From Allorhizobium paknamense (GTDB lineage: Bacteria; Pseudomonadota; Alphaproteobacteria; Rhizobiales; Rhizobiaceae), in contig NZ_JAUSWH010000007.1 in the NCBI RefSeq assembly GCF_030815125.1, positions 1 through 64,000 on the forward strand: a stretch of DNA of 64,000 nucleotides, in the 5' to 3' direction. A model generated the notes under the pieces. That model did not search any database, was not told the origin of the DNA, and was given only the letters and a program-made list of their open reading frames with translations. This document shows positions 52,978 through 61,389 of the stretch, in pieces; the first letter of the stretch is position 1; every line of letters begins with the position of its first letter. The translations under genes and the position numbers were made by a program.

Positions 52978-53701
52978 CGACGTTCAAAATGGCGCCATGA
53001 ATATATTTGGCGGCCTGCGAGGCAAGAAACACCGCTGCGCCGCCAATATCCTCCGCATCGCCCCAGCGCCCGGCGGGAATGCGCTCCAGAATGGCCTTGT
53101 TGCGCGTCTCGTCATGGCGCAGCGCTTCGGTGTTGTTGGTGATGATATAGCCCGGCGCGATGGCATTGACGTTGATGCCTTTGGCCGCCCACTCATTGGC
53201 CAGAAGCTTGGTCAGGCCCGCAACGCCGCTTTTCGAAGCCGTGTAGGAGGGCACGCGAATGCCGCCCTGAAAGGACAGCATGGAGGCGATGTTGACGATC
53301 TTGCCCTCGCCGCCGCGCGCAAAAACGGCCTTCGCAAAGGCCTGGGAGAGAAAGAACACCGCCTTGAGATTGACGTCCATGACGGCATCCCAATCCTCTT
53401 CGGTGAAATCCACCGCATTGGCCCGGCGAATGATCCCGGCATTGTTGACGAGAATATCGACCGGGCCGGTTTCGGCAAACACATCCCGTCCGGCCGTCGG
53501 ATTGGAAAGATCGAGCACCAGGCTTTCGGCCTTGCCGCCAGCCTCGGAAATCAGGGCAATGGTTTCATCCACCGGCGAGCGCCCGGCGGCAATCACGCTG
53601 GCGCCCGCCTTGGCGAGCGAAAGGGCAATGGCTTGACCAATGCCGGTATTGGCGCCGGTCACCAGCGCCTTTTTGCCGGAAAGGGAGAAGAGATCGCTCA
53701 C
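52955..53701 (-). CDS. kduD: 2-deoxy-D-gluconate / 2,5-diketo-3-deoxygluconate dehydrogenase, SDR family
   Basis: 248 residues, a classical short-chain dehydrogenase. The cofactor motif is VTGANTGIGQAIA (about 14-26), NNAG is at about 86-89, and the catalytic Ser and Tyr-x3-Lys are IASMLSF and YTASKSG. The C terminus PGYIITNNTEALRHD and the final GAILNVDGGWLAR fit KduD. It reduces 2,5-diketo-3-deoxygluconate to 2-keto-3-deoxygluconate after KduI. It overlaps kduI by ATGA. Confidence 0.93.
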   Translation of the reverse strand: MSDLFSLSGKKALVTGANTGIGQAIALSLAKAGASVIAAGRSPVDETIALISEAGGKAESLVLDLSNPTAGRDVFAETGPVDILVNNAGIIRRANAVDFTEEDWDAVMDVNLKAVFFLSQAFAKAVFARGGEGKIVNIASMLSFQGGIRVPSYTASKSGVAGLTKLLANEWAAKGINVNAIAPGYIITNNTEALRHDETRNKAILERIPAGRWGDAEDIGGAAVFLASQAAKYIHGAILNVDGGWLAR

Positions 53702-54519
53702 TTCAGCGTCTCCATCGACACCATTTCCACGTCCTTGTAATCGACATTGTCACCGGCCATGGCCCAGATGAAGGTGTAGGAGGAGGTCCCGGCACCACTA
53801 TGGATGGACCATGGCGGGGAAATCGCACCCTCTTCATTGGCGATCACCAGATGGCGGGTTTCGCTCGGTTCGCCCATCAGGTGCATGACGCGCTGGCCCT
53901 CGGCCAGATCGAAATAGAGATAAGCCTCCATGCGCCGGTCATGCACATGGGCGGGCATGGTGTTCCAGATCGAGCCCTTGGCAAGCTTGGTCATGCCGAC
54001 GACGAGCTGGCAGGATTTCATCACGTCTGGATGCACGAACTGGTAGATGGTGCGCTCGTTGGAGGTTTCCTGCGCGCCGAGCTTCACCTGCGCGGCATCG
54101 TCGATCTTGATCAGGCGGGAAGGGTAGGTGTGATGGGCAGGAGCGGAGAGAATGTAGAAGCGGCCTTCGCCGGAAAAACTGACCTTGCCTGCACCCATGC
54201 CGAGATAGAGCATGTCGCCCTTGCCCATCGCATAATCGGCATCCGCCGTCACGGTGCCGTTGCCGCCGATATTGACGATGACCATCTCGCGCCTGTCGAG
54301 AATGGAGGCCGTGCCGCATTCCTTCACCTGGTCGAGTGTCAGCGCCGCCCCGGCAGGCACCGCGCCACCGACGATCATGCGGTCGTAATGGGTGTAGATC
54401 AGCCTGATCTCGCCATCGGCAAAAATGCCGCCGACATGAAAATTCTTCCGAAGTGCTGCGGTATCGAACCCCTTGGCGGTTTCGGGATGAATGGCATGGC
54501 GGGTTTCAACGCTGAGCAT
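53698..54519 (-). CDS. kduI: 5-keto-4-deoxyuronate isomerase
   Basis: 273 residues. Two adjacent ATGs (54522, 54519) follow AGGAG; I use the second because the spacing is 6 nt and the protein then matches family length. The double-cupin fold shows TAALRKNFHVGGIFADGEIRLIYTHYDRMIVGG, VIVNIGGNGTV, APAHHTYPS, WNTMPAHVHDRRMEAYLYFDLAEG and ISPPWSIHSGAGTSSYTFIWAM, described in parts, with zinc ligands in PAHVHDRRME and the IHSG region. It isomerises the linear product of unsaturated uronates, so the cell can use lyase products of pectin or glucuronans. Confidence 0.95.
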   Translation of the reverse strand: MLSVETRHAIHPETAKGFDTAALRKNFHVGGIFADGEIRLIYTHYDRMIVGGAVPAGAALTLDQVKECGTASILDRREMVIVNIGGNGTVTADADYAMGKGDMLYLGMGAGKVSFSGEGRFYILSAPAHHTYPSRLIKIDDAAQVKLGAQETSNERTIYQFVHPDVMKSCQLVVGMTKLAKGSIWNTMPAHVHDRRMEAYLYFDLAEGQRVMHLMGEPSETRHLVIANEEGAISPPWSIHSGAGTSSYTFIWAMAGDNVDYKDVEMVSMETLK

Positions 54520-54542
54520 CATGAACTCCTGGTATGAAAGGA

Positions 54543-54866
54543 TCAAAGAAAATCATCACGACGCGGCGTGAAGCAGTCGATCAGCACGCCGGGCTCAATG
54601 GCCCGGCAGCCGTGAAAGGCAAGGGAGGGAATGACGAAACTGTCGCCCGGACCCACCTCGAAAACCTCATCGCCGATGAAGAATTCAAAGCGTCCGGACT
54701 GCACGAAGGTCGATTGCACATGCGGATGGTTGTGCCGCGCACCGCGCGCGCCTTCGCCGAAGGTGAACTGCACCACCATCAGCTCCGGTGCATCGGCCAG
54801 AACCTGCCGGGTCACGCCGTTTCCGGCATCAACGGGAGGAAACCGTCTCACACTCGATGATGTCAT
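54543..54866 (-). CDS. kdgF: KdgF-like cupin, unsaturated-uronate linearising enzyme
   Basis: 107 residues forming one small cupin. Metal-binding residues are in the first cupin motif GARGARHNHPHVQSTFVQSGRFEF (His, His, His, Gln area at about 43-51) and the second motif ending PSLAFHGCRA (His near 88). Length and context match KdgF, which speeds ring opening of 4,5-unsaturated galacturonate or mannuronate before KduI. It lies between uxaC and kduI, the expected place. Another cupin role is possible but less likely. Confidence 0.85.
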   Translation of the reverse strand: MTSSSVRRFPPVDAGNGVTRQVLADAPELMVVQFTFGEGARGARHNHPHVQSTFVQSGRFEFFIGDEVFEVGPGDSFVIPSLAFHGCRAIEPGVLIDCFTPRRDDFL

Positions 54867-54890
54867 GCGTTTCCTCCCTGGCGCCGGGTC

Positions 54891-56291
54891 TCAAAGCTTG
54901 TAGGCCTTCTTGGCCAAGCCATAGGCGAGGTCGTGGGCGAGGCCGGCCGCCTCGTCCTCCTCGAGGCGGCCGGTGGCGACGAGGGTGGCCAGATAGGCGG
55001 CATCCACCCGCCGCGCAACGTCATGACGGGCGGGAATGGAGCAGAAGGCCCGCGTATCGTCATTGAAGCCGACCGTATTATAAAAACCGGCCGTTTCAGT
55101 GGTCAATTCACGGAAGCGGCGCATGCCCTCGGGGCTGTCGAAAAACCACCAGGCCGGGCCGAGCTTCAGGCAGGGGTAAGCCCCCGCCAGCGGCGCCAGT
55201 TCGCGGGAATAGCTGGTCTCGTCCAGTGTGAACAGAATGACGGAAAGGTCACGCTCCATGCCGACTGCATCCAGCATGGGTTTCAGCGCGCGCACATAAT
55301 CGGTGCGGGTGGGGATATCGAAGCCCTTATCGCGCCCGTGCCGGTTCATGATCCCTGCGGAGTGATTGCGGAAGGAGCCGGGATGGATCTGCAGCACCAG
55401 CCCGTCCTCCAGGCTCATCCGCGCCATTTCCGTCAGCATGTGGCCGCGGAAGGCATCGGCCTCCTCAGGCGTGATGCGGCCCGTCAGGCCCTTGTCGAAC
55501 AGCGCCTTTGCCTGATCGGCAGACAGGTTTTCCGTGCGGGCCGTGGCATGGCCATGGTCGGAACTGGTGGCGCCATAGGATTTGAAAAAGGCGCGGCGAT
55601 TGCGGTGGGCGGCGAGATAGCCGGACCAGGTCGTGGCATCCTCGCCTGTCAGTTCGCCGAAGCGCTCGATGTTCGTGGCAAAGCCTTCGAATTCCGGATC
55701 GATCACCGGATCCGGCCGATAGGCGGTTACGACCCGGCCGTTCCACCCGGACTGGCGGATCATCTCATGCCATTTCAATTCGTCCAGCGGGCTTTCCGTG
55801 GTGGCGATCACCTCGATATTGAAGCGTTCGAACAGGGCGCGCGGCAGGAATTCCGGCTTTTGCAGGCAGTCGGAAATGTGGTCGTAAATCTCGTCCGCCG
55901 TCTCGGCAGACAGCCGCTTGCTGACGCCGAACACATCCTCGAAGGCATGTTCAAGCCACATGCGGCTGGGGGTGGCGCGGAAAAGTTGGAAGTTTTCCGC
56001 AAAGAGCCGCCAGATCTTGCGGCCATCGGTTTCCGTCGGCCCGCCATCGACGCGCGGCACGCCCAGTTGCGTCAGGTCGATCCCCTGCGAATAGAGCATG
56101 CGGAAGACATAATGATCCGGCACTACGAATAGCTGGGCAGGATCGGGAAAAGGCTGGTTTTCCGCATACCAGCGCGGATCGGTATGGCCATGCGGGCTGA
56201 CGATGGGCAGCGCCTGCGTCTGGTCGTAAAGGGAGCGCGCCAGAGCGCGGACGGATGGGTCGACGGGAAAAAGCCTGTCTGGGTGAAGCAT
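54891..56291 (-). CDS. uxaC: uronate isomerase
   Basis: 466 residues from ATG 56291, with a strong GGAGGAG 7 nt before; the open frame continues to 56369 without a ribosome site. It belongs to the amidohydrolase-like UxaC family: metal motif VSPHGHTDPRW (His-x-His near 33-35), ATTESPLDELKWH, QIHPGSFRNHS with NRHGRDKGFDIP, and SVILFTLDETSYSRELAPLAG near the end. It converts glucuronate to fructuronate and galacturonate to tagaturonate. It is the first gene of the minus-strand hexuronate operon and diverges from the GntR regulator. Confidence 0.95.
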   Translation of the reverse strand: MLHPDRLFPVDPSVRALARSLYDQTQALPIVSPHGHTDPRWYAENQPFPDPAQLFVVPDHYVFRMLYSQGIDLTQLGVPRVDGGPTETDGRKIWRLFAENFQLFRATPSRMWLEHAFEDVFGVSKRLSAETADEIYDHISDCLQKPEFLPRALFERFNIEVIATTESPLDELKWHEMIRQSGWNGRVVTAYRPDPVIDPEFEGFATNIERFGELTGEDATTWSGYLAAHRNRRAFFKSYGATSSDHGHATARTENLSADQAKALFDKGLTGRITPEEADAFRGHMLTEMARMSLEDGLVLQIHPGSFRNHSAGIMNRHGRDKGFDIPTRTDYVRALKPMLDAVGMERDLSVILFTLDETSYSRELAPLAGAYPCLKLGPAWWFFDSPEGMRRFRELTTETAGFYNTVGFNDDTRAFCSIPARHDVARRVDAAYLATLVATGRLEEDEAAGLAHDLAYGLAKKAYKL

Positions 56292-56499
56292 GAAGGGCTC
56301 CTCCGCCTTTCTAACTGTCCATGCGATGCTGGCCGGGAGAATGCAGATCCGGCACGGAAATCGCTTCAAATCATCCTGTGGAATGGGCTAGATCAATGAG
56401 GATCCATTCATTCCGAAACCGAGCGCCTCCTTGCATCCCGACCGGAATTTCAAGGTCTGCGCTTTCCTCCGGGGTGGGTATTCCCAAGCGGCGCTTAAT

Positions 56500-56522
56500 C
56501 TAATATGTTAGTATGCATGTTA
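56500..56522 (+). promoter_or_regulatory. candidate operator between uxaC and the GntR gene
   Basis: CTAATATGTTAG (56500-56511) has inverted CTAA/TTAG ends and overlaps TAGTATGCATGTTA (56509-56522), a TAnnATGCATnnTA palindrome centred on ATGCAT. They are 16-38 nt before the GntR start in an otherwise plain 247-bp divergent gap, a fitting place for autoregulation and control of uxaC. Confidence 0.5.
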
Positions 56523-56538
56523 AGTCAACGGAGCTTTC

Positions 56539-57234
56539 ATGGTCGAAGCGGCAAGCCTCAAATCCCTGGAGATCGAGCGTCAGCCCTCGGTAACGGAGCA
56601 GGTGTTCGAACTGCTCTATCGTCAGGTGGTGGAGCTGCAATTGCCGCCGGGCTCGAAGCTTTCCGAGGTGGAGGTCGCAAAGCAGATGGGGGTTTCCCGC
56701 CAGCCCGTGCGGGATGCTTTTTACCGTCTGTCGCAGCAGGGTTTTCTGTTGATCCGCCCGCAGCGGGCAACCGTCGTCACCCATATTTCCGAGCAGGGCG
56801 TGCTGCAGGCGCGCTTCATTCGCACGGCGCTTGAAATGGAAACGGTGCGGGCGGCGGCGGAGCGGCTGACCGATGATCAGTTCAAGCTGCTGGGCGCCCT
56901 TGTCGAGCGCCAGGAGGCGGCGATCGAAGCGGGCGACAAGATGCGATTTCATGAGCTGGACGATGAATTTCATCGGCAGATCTGCATCTTTTCCGGCCAT
57001 GAATTCGCCTGGGCGCTGATCCGCGAAAGCAAGGCGCATATGGACCGGGTGCGCTATCTCAGCCTTTCTTTCGGCGCCCGCTCGGCCTTTGACGACCATC
57101 TCGACATCATGAAGGCACTGGAAGCCCGCGACGGCGAGAAGGCTGCCGCCCAGATGCGCATTCACCTGTCGCGCATCCTCACCATCATCAGCCGGATCCG
57201 GGAAACCCACGGCCAGTATTTCGCAGCGGAATGA
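56539..57234 (+). CDS. GntR/FadR-family regulator of uronate genes
   Basis: 231 residues. The N-terminal winged helix has VTEQVFELLYRQVVELQLPPGSKLSEVEVAKQMGVSRQPVRDAFYRLSQQGFL (about 18-70, described in parts), the GntR signature. The helical C-terminal FCD domain has the metal/ligand residues in FHELDDEFHRQIC and a later DDHLDIMKALEARDG. It is divergent from the uxaC operon and 4 nt before kdgK, so it most likely responds to a uronate or 2-keto-3-deoxygluconate and represses both. GGAG lies before the ATG. Confidence 0.92.
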   Translation: MVEAASLKSLEIERQPSVTEQVFELLYRQVVELQLPPGSKLSEVEVAKQMGVSRQPVRDAFYRLSQQGFLLIRPQRATVVTHISEQGVLQARFIRTALEMETVRAAAERLTDDQFKLLGALVERQEAAIEAGDKMRFHELDDEFHRQICIFSGHEFAWALIRESKAHMDRVRYLSLSFGARSAFDDHLDIMKALEARDGEKAAAQMRIHLSRILTIISRIRETHGQYFAAE

Positions 57235-57238
57235 ACAG

Positions 57239-58144
57239 ATGACAGCAAGACGAACCCTCTGCCTTGGCGAGTGCATGGTGGAAATGGCCCCCCGCGAGGA
57301 CGGCGCCTATGCCCGCAATTTCGCCGGTGACAGCTTCAACACCGCCTGGTATCTGCGCCGTCTGCTGCCGCCGGCCGATCAGGTGGATTACGGCTCCGCC
57401 GTCGGCACCGATGCCATTTCCGAGGCCATGCTGGCCTTCATGGTGGAAGCCGGTATCGGCACGGCGGGCATCCGCCGGATCGCAGACCGCACGGTCGGCC
57501 TCTATATGATCGAATTGAAGGACGGCGAGCGCAGCTTCAGCTATTGGCGCGGCCAGTCCGCAGCAAAGCTCCTGGCCGAGGATGAGGCCTTCCTCTCAGA
57601 CCAGCTCCAGCACCGCGATCTCGTCCTGTTTTCCGGCATTACGCTTGCCATTCTTTCGCCGGAGCATCGGGCCGTCCTGCTCTCCGCCATCGGCACGGCA
57701 AGGCGTGCCGGCGCGCTGATCGCCTTCGATCCGAACATGCGGCTCAGGCTCTGGCCGGATCGGCAGACCATGGCCGAGGCGGTCTCAGAAGCGGCGCGGC
57801 ATGCCGATATCATCCTGCCGTCCTTCGACGAAGACGGGCCAACCTTTGGCGACGCAACGCCGGAGGCCACCATTGCCCGTTACAGCAAGGCTGGCGCCAG
57901 GACTGTCGTGGTCAAGAACGGGCCGGGCCGCATCCATGCCTGGGATGGGCAGGAGGGCAGTGTCACCTTCGATCCGGTGCCGGTGAGCACGGTGGTGGAT
58001 ACCACGGCGGCGGGTGACAGTTTCAATGCCGGTTTTCTGGCCGCGCGGCTGTCCGGGACGGCGATGGCGGAGGCGCTCGCCGCTGGCGCGCGCCTTTCCG
58101 CACAGGTCATCGGCAAGCGCGGGGCCTTGGTGGAGATCGGCTGA
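57239..58144 (+). CDS. kdgK: 2-keto-3-deoxygluconate kinase
   Basis: 301 residues of the PfkB/ribokinase family, 4 nt after the GntR gene. The start is LCLGECMVEMAPREDG, then NFAGDSFNTAWYLRRLLP, YGSAVGTDAISEAMLAFM and FDPNMRLRLWPD. The catalytic C-terminal motif is VVDTTAAGDSFNAGFLAARL with the GD base near 255. It phosphorylates 2-keto-3-deoxygluconate, the common product of UxuA, UxaA and KduD, to KDPG. The aldolase that splits KDPG (Eda) is not in the window unless dgoA can do it. Confidence 0.94.
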   Translation: MTARRTLCLGECMVEMAPREDGAYARNFAGDSFNTAWYLRRLLPPADQVDYGSAVGTDAISEAMLAFMVEAGIGTAGIRRIADRTVGLYMIELKDGERSFSYWRGQSAAKLLAEDEAFLSDQLQHRDLVLFSGITLAILSPEHRAVLLSAIGTARRAGALIAFDPNMRLRLWPDRQTMAEAVSEAARHADIILPSFDEDGPTFGDATPEATIARYSKAGARTVVVKNGPGRIHAWDGQEGSVTFDPVPVSTVVDTTAAGDSFNAGFLAARLSGTAMAEALAAGARLSAQVIGKRGALVEIG

Positions 58145-58153
58145 GATGGTATC

Positions 58154-58281
58154 TTATACCAAGGCTCGAAGATGCTCGCGCATCCTCGCCTTGAAGGGAT
58201 TTCGAATATCTCAAATGCATCCAGGGCTTGAGATATTTGAAAAGGGAATAGGAACTGCCATCTTCAATGACTCTTCCTATT
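58154..58281 (-). repeat. 128-bp three-hairpin repeat, copy 2 (inverted)
   Basis: Same element as at 14693, on the opposite strand. Hairpin 3 lies at 58154-58195 beside the kdgK stop, hairpin 2 at about 58201-58241, and hairpin 1 at 58247-58281 (AATAGGAA with TTCCTATT). In hairpin 1 the C-G pair of copy 1 is a G-C pair here, a compensatory change. Confidence 0.92.
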
Positions 58282-58465
58282 AATCCGCATGGCGCTCTTT
58301 CGCACAATTGTGTTGCGGTGCGATTTTTTTCCTCTTGAACGCTGTCTCGATTTGGTTCTACCATTCTCCGGCTGTGGGTGATCACGGCACTTCTCTTGTG
58401 ATGTCAGTGGCTTGCGGCATGCCTGCCCGGTCTTGGCGCCTTTCGCAGCGGCGGGGTTCAGTTTC
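58282..58465. other. non-coding gap before the dipeptidase gene
   Basis: With the repeat this makes a 321-bp stretch without a gene. Apart from the repeat I see no open frame with a ribosome site and no clear promoter boxes; GATTTTTTTCC at 58322 is the only low-complexity run. Confidence 0.5.
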
Positions 58466-59521
58466 ATGCATCTGGTTTTCGATGGACATAATGACGTGTT
58501 GCTTCGCCTGTGGCGGGCGCATGCGACGGGGATCGATCCCGTCCGCCAGTTCATCGAAGGCACGCGGGACGGCCATATCGATGCCCGGCGCGCCCGTGCC
58601 GGTGGCCTGGGCGGTGGGCTCTGCGCCATCTACATTCCCTCCATGCAGGATTTCGTGCTGACCGAGCCGGATGCGCGCGGCCATTATGTGACGCCGGTGG
58701 ACAAGCAACTGGAGCGTGCCCCTTCGCTCGATATCGCCAACCAGATGATGGCGATTGCCTTTCGGCTGGAGCGTGCGGGCGGCTGGCGGATCTGCCGCAG
58801 CACTGCCGATATTCGCCGCGCCTTTGAGGATGATGTCTTCGCCGCCGTGCTGCATATGGAAGGCTGCGAGGCTATCGATGCGGATCTGGCGGCGCTCGAG
58901 GTTTTCCACAAGGCGGGGCTGCGCTCGCTGGGGCCGGTCTGGAGCCGTCCGAATATTTTCGGCCACGGGGTGCCCTTTGCCTTTCCCATGTCGCCGGATA
59001 CCGGTCCCGGCCTGACGCCGCTCGGCTTCGAACTGATCAAGGCCTGCAACCGCCTCGGCATTCTGGTCGATCTCGCGCATATCACCGAAAAGGGCTTCTG
59101 GGACGTCGCCAGAACCTCCGACCAGCCGCTGATCGCCAGCCACTCCAATGTTCATGCCCTGACACCTGTCGCCCGCAACCTGACGGATCGCCAGCTCGAT
59201 GCCATTCGCGAGAGCGGCGGTCTCGTCGGCCTCAACTATGCCGTGACCATGCTGAGATCCGATGCGCGGGACTTTTCCAACACGCCGCTCTCCGACATGG
59301 TGCGCCATATCGATTATCTGGTGAACCGTGTCGGCATCGATTGCGTTGCATTGGGGTCTGATTTCGACGGTTGCACCGTTCCGGATGAGATTGGTGACGC
59401 CAGTGGCAACCATAAGCTGCTGGATGCGCTTACATTAGCGGGTTACGGTGATCCGGAACTGAAGAAAATCAGCCGGGAGAACTGGTTGCGGGTGCTGGGC
59501 CGTGCCTGGCACGAGGCGTAA
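58466..59521 (+). CDS. membrane-dipeptidase-type peptidase (M19)
   Basis: 351 residues from the ATG at 58466, where the protein begins at the first catalytic strand; an open frame from 58412 is not preceded by a ribosome site. Motifs of the zinc renal-dipeptidase family: FDGHNDVLLRL (His-x-Asp at 8 and 10), LHMEGCEAID (bridging Glu), DLAHITEKGFWDV, IASHSNVHAL and ALGSDFDGCTVP. It has no signal peptide, so it is cytoplasmic and would cleave imported dipeptides, fitting the peptide-type ABC operon that follows. Its stop codon lies inside the next repeat copy, and inverted copies flank the gene. Confidence 0.92.
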   Translation: MHLVFDGHNDVLLRLWRAHATGIDPVRQFIEGTRDGHIDARRARAGGLGGGLCAIYIPSMQDFVLTEPDARGHYVTPVDKQLERAPSLDIANQMMAIAFRLERAGGWRICRSTADIRRAFEDDVFAAVLHMEGCEAIDADLAALEVFHKAGLRSLGPVWSRPNIFGHGVPFAFPMSPDTGPGLTPLGFELIKACNRLGILVDLAHITEKGFWDVARTSDQPLIASHSNVHALTPVARNLTDRQLDAIRESGGLVGLNYAVTMLRSDARDFSNTPLSDMVRHIDYLVNRVGIDCVALGSDFDGCTVPDEIGDASGNHKLLDALTLAGYGDPELKKISRENWLRVLGRAWHEA

Positions 59522-59647
59522 TGCGAATTATCATTGAAGATGGCGGTTCGTATTCCCTTTTCGAATATCTCAAGCTCCTGATGCATTTGAGATATTCGAA
59601 ATCTCTTCAAGGCGAGGATGCGTTAGCATCTTCGAGCCTTGGTATAA
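59520..59647 (+). repeat. 128-bp three-hairpin repeat, copy 3
   Basis: Same orientation as copy 1. Hairpin 1 (AATGCGAA with TTCGTATT, 59520-59554) is weaker here. Hairpin 2 keeps perfect TTCGAATATCTCAA/TTGAGATATTCGAA arms, and hairpin 3 ends TTGGTATAA at 59647. The left end overlaps the last two bases of the dipeptidase stop codon. Confidence 0.93.
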
Positions 59648-59734
59648 GAGGCGCTCCGGTTTTCCTCGAAAACTGATCGCCAAAGCGTTTGCAAAAGACG
59701 CTGAACCAACTTTAAAAACAAGGGGACCTTGTCC

Positions 59735-61375
59735 ATGACCATGAGTTTGACGCGCCGCCAATTGATGATGACAGCCAGCGCTACCGTGGCTCTGAGCGCG
59801 GTGGGCGCGCCGCGCGCCTTTGCCGCCACGCCCAAGGATACGCTGGTCGAAGCCTGGGCCTTTGACGACATCATCACCATGGACCCGGGCGAGGCCTTTG
59901 AAATTTCGGCGGCGGAGGTTACCGGCAATACCTATGATACGCTGGTGAAGCTCAATATTGCCGATACGTCAAAGGTGGCGCCGGGCATTGCCGAAAGCTG
60001 GTCCGCCTCCGATGACGGCCTGACCTATACGTTCAAGATCAAGTCCGGCATCAAATTCGCCTCCGGCAATCCGATCACGGCGGAAGACGTGGCCTATTCC
60101 TTCGAACGTGCCGTCAAGCTCAACAAGAACCCGGCCTTCATCCTGCAGCAATTCGGCCTGACGGGGGATAATGTGGCGGAAAACGCCAAGGCCGTGGATG
60201 CCTCGACCTTCCAGTTCAAGGTGGACAAGCCCTATGCCACCAGCTTCGTGCTGAACTGCCTGACGGCAACCGTTGGCGCCATTGTCGACAAGAAGCTGGT
60301 GGCAAGCCATGCAGCCGCCACCACGCCGTCCAAGGACTATCCTTACGACAATGATTTCGGCAATGGCTGGCTGAAGACCAATTATGCCGGTTCCGGCCCG
60401 TTCAAGCTGCGGGAATGGCGCGCCAACGAGCTTGTGGTCATGGAGCGCAACGACAATTATTATGGCGAAAAGGCCAAGCTGAAGCGCGTCATCTACCGCT
60501 TCCTGAAGGAAAGCTCCGGCCAGCGTCTGGCGCTGGAAGCGGGTGATGTCGATGTGGCGCGCAATCTCTCGCCCACCGATTATGCCGCGATCCTCAATGC
60601 CAAGAACATCAAGACCGATGCGGCGCAGAAGGGGACGGTCTATTATCTTGGCCTGAACCAGAAGAACCAGTATCTGTCCAAGCCGGAAGTGCGCGAAGCC
60701 ATCAAATATCTGGTGGATTACGATGGCATCGGCGCAACGCTGATCAAGGGTGTGGGCACCATTCACCAGTCCTTCCTGCCCAAGGGTATTCTCGGTTCCA
60801 TCGATGATCAGCCCTACAAGCTGAACGTCGCCAAGGCCAAGGAACTGCTGGAAAAGGCAGGGCTGAAGGATGGTTTCAGCATCACCATGGATGTTCGCTC
60901 CCTCGAGCCGATCACCAGCGTCGCCCAGTCGCTGCAGCAGACCTTCGCCCAGGCCGGTATCAAGCTGGAACTGATCCCCGGCGATGGCAAGCAGACGCTG
61001 ACCAAGTATCGCGCCCGCAACCACGATATCTATATCGGCGACTGGGGTGCGGATTATTGGGATCCTCATTCCAATGCCGAAACCTTTACCAGCAATCCGG
61101 ACAATTCCGAGACGCCGAAGTCCAAGACGCTCGCCTGGCGCAATGCCTGGGACGTGCCGGAACTGACGAAGGAAACGGCGGAAGCCCTGCTGGAGCGCGA
61201 TACGCCGAAACGTAAGGCGATGTATGAAGACCTGCAGCGCAAGGTGCTGGCGGAAGGACCTTTCGTGGTGCTTTGGCAGAAGACTGAAATTGCCGGCTAT
61301 CGCGACAGCTTGCAGAACTACAAGCTCGGCCCGACCTTCGACAGCAACTTCAAGGCCGGGATTTCCAAGGCCTGA
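59735..61375 (+). CDS. ABC importer substrate-binding protein (SBP_bac_5), Tat-type signal
   Basis: 546 residues from ATG 59735, 8 nt after AGGGGA (a TTG two codons earlier is less likely). The N terminus has SLTRRQLMMTASATVALSAV and AFAA, a twin-arginine signal peptide. The mature part is a normal-size peptide-binding protein: TYDTLVKLN, the hallmark YTFKIKSGIKFASGNPITAEDVAYSFERA, PTDYAAILNA, LGLNQKNQYLSKPEVREAIKYLVDYDGI and WGADYWDPHSNAETF, described in parts. It should capture di- or oligopeptides or a similar ligand for the permeases that follow after 14 nt. Confidence 0.94.
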   Translation: MTMSLTRRQLMMTASATVALSAVGAPRAFAATPKDTLVEAWAFDDIITMDPGEAFEISAAEVTGNTYDTLVKLNIADTSKVAPGIAESWSASDDGLTYTFKIKSGIKFASGNPITAEDVAYSFERAVKLNKNPAFILQQFGLTGDNVAENAKAVDASTFQFKVDKPYATSFVLNCLTATVGAIVDKKLVASHAAATTPSKDYPYDNDFGNGWLKTNYAGSGPFKLREWRANELVVMERNDNYYGEKAKLKRVIYRFLKESSGQRLALEAGDVDVARNLSPTDYAAILNAKNIKTDAAQKGTVYYLGLNQKNQYLSKPEVREAIKYLVDYDGIGATLIKGVGTIHQSFLPKGILGSIDDQPYKLNVAKAKELLEKAGLKDGFSITMDVRSLEPITSVAQSLQQTFAQAGIKLELIPGDGKQTLTKYRARNHDIYIGDWGADYWDPHSNAETFTSNPDNSETPKSKTLAWRNAWDVPELTKETAEALLERDTPKRKAMYEDLQRKVLAEGPFVVLWQKTEIAGYRDSLQNYKLGPTFDSNFKAGISKA

Positions 61376-61389
61376 GCGGGAGCGGGCCC

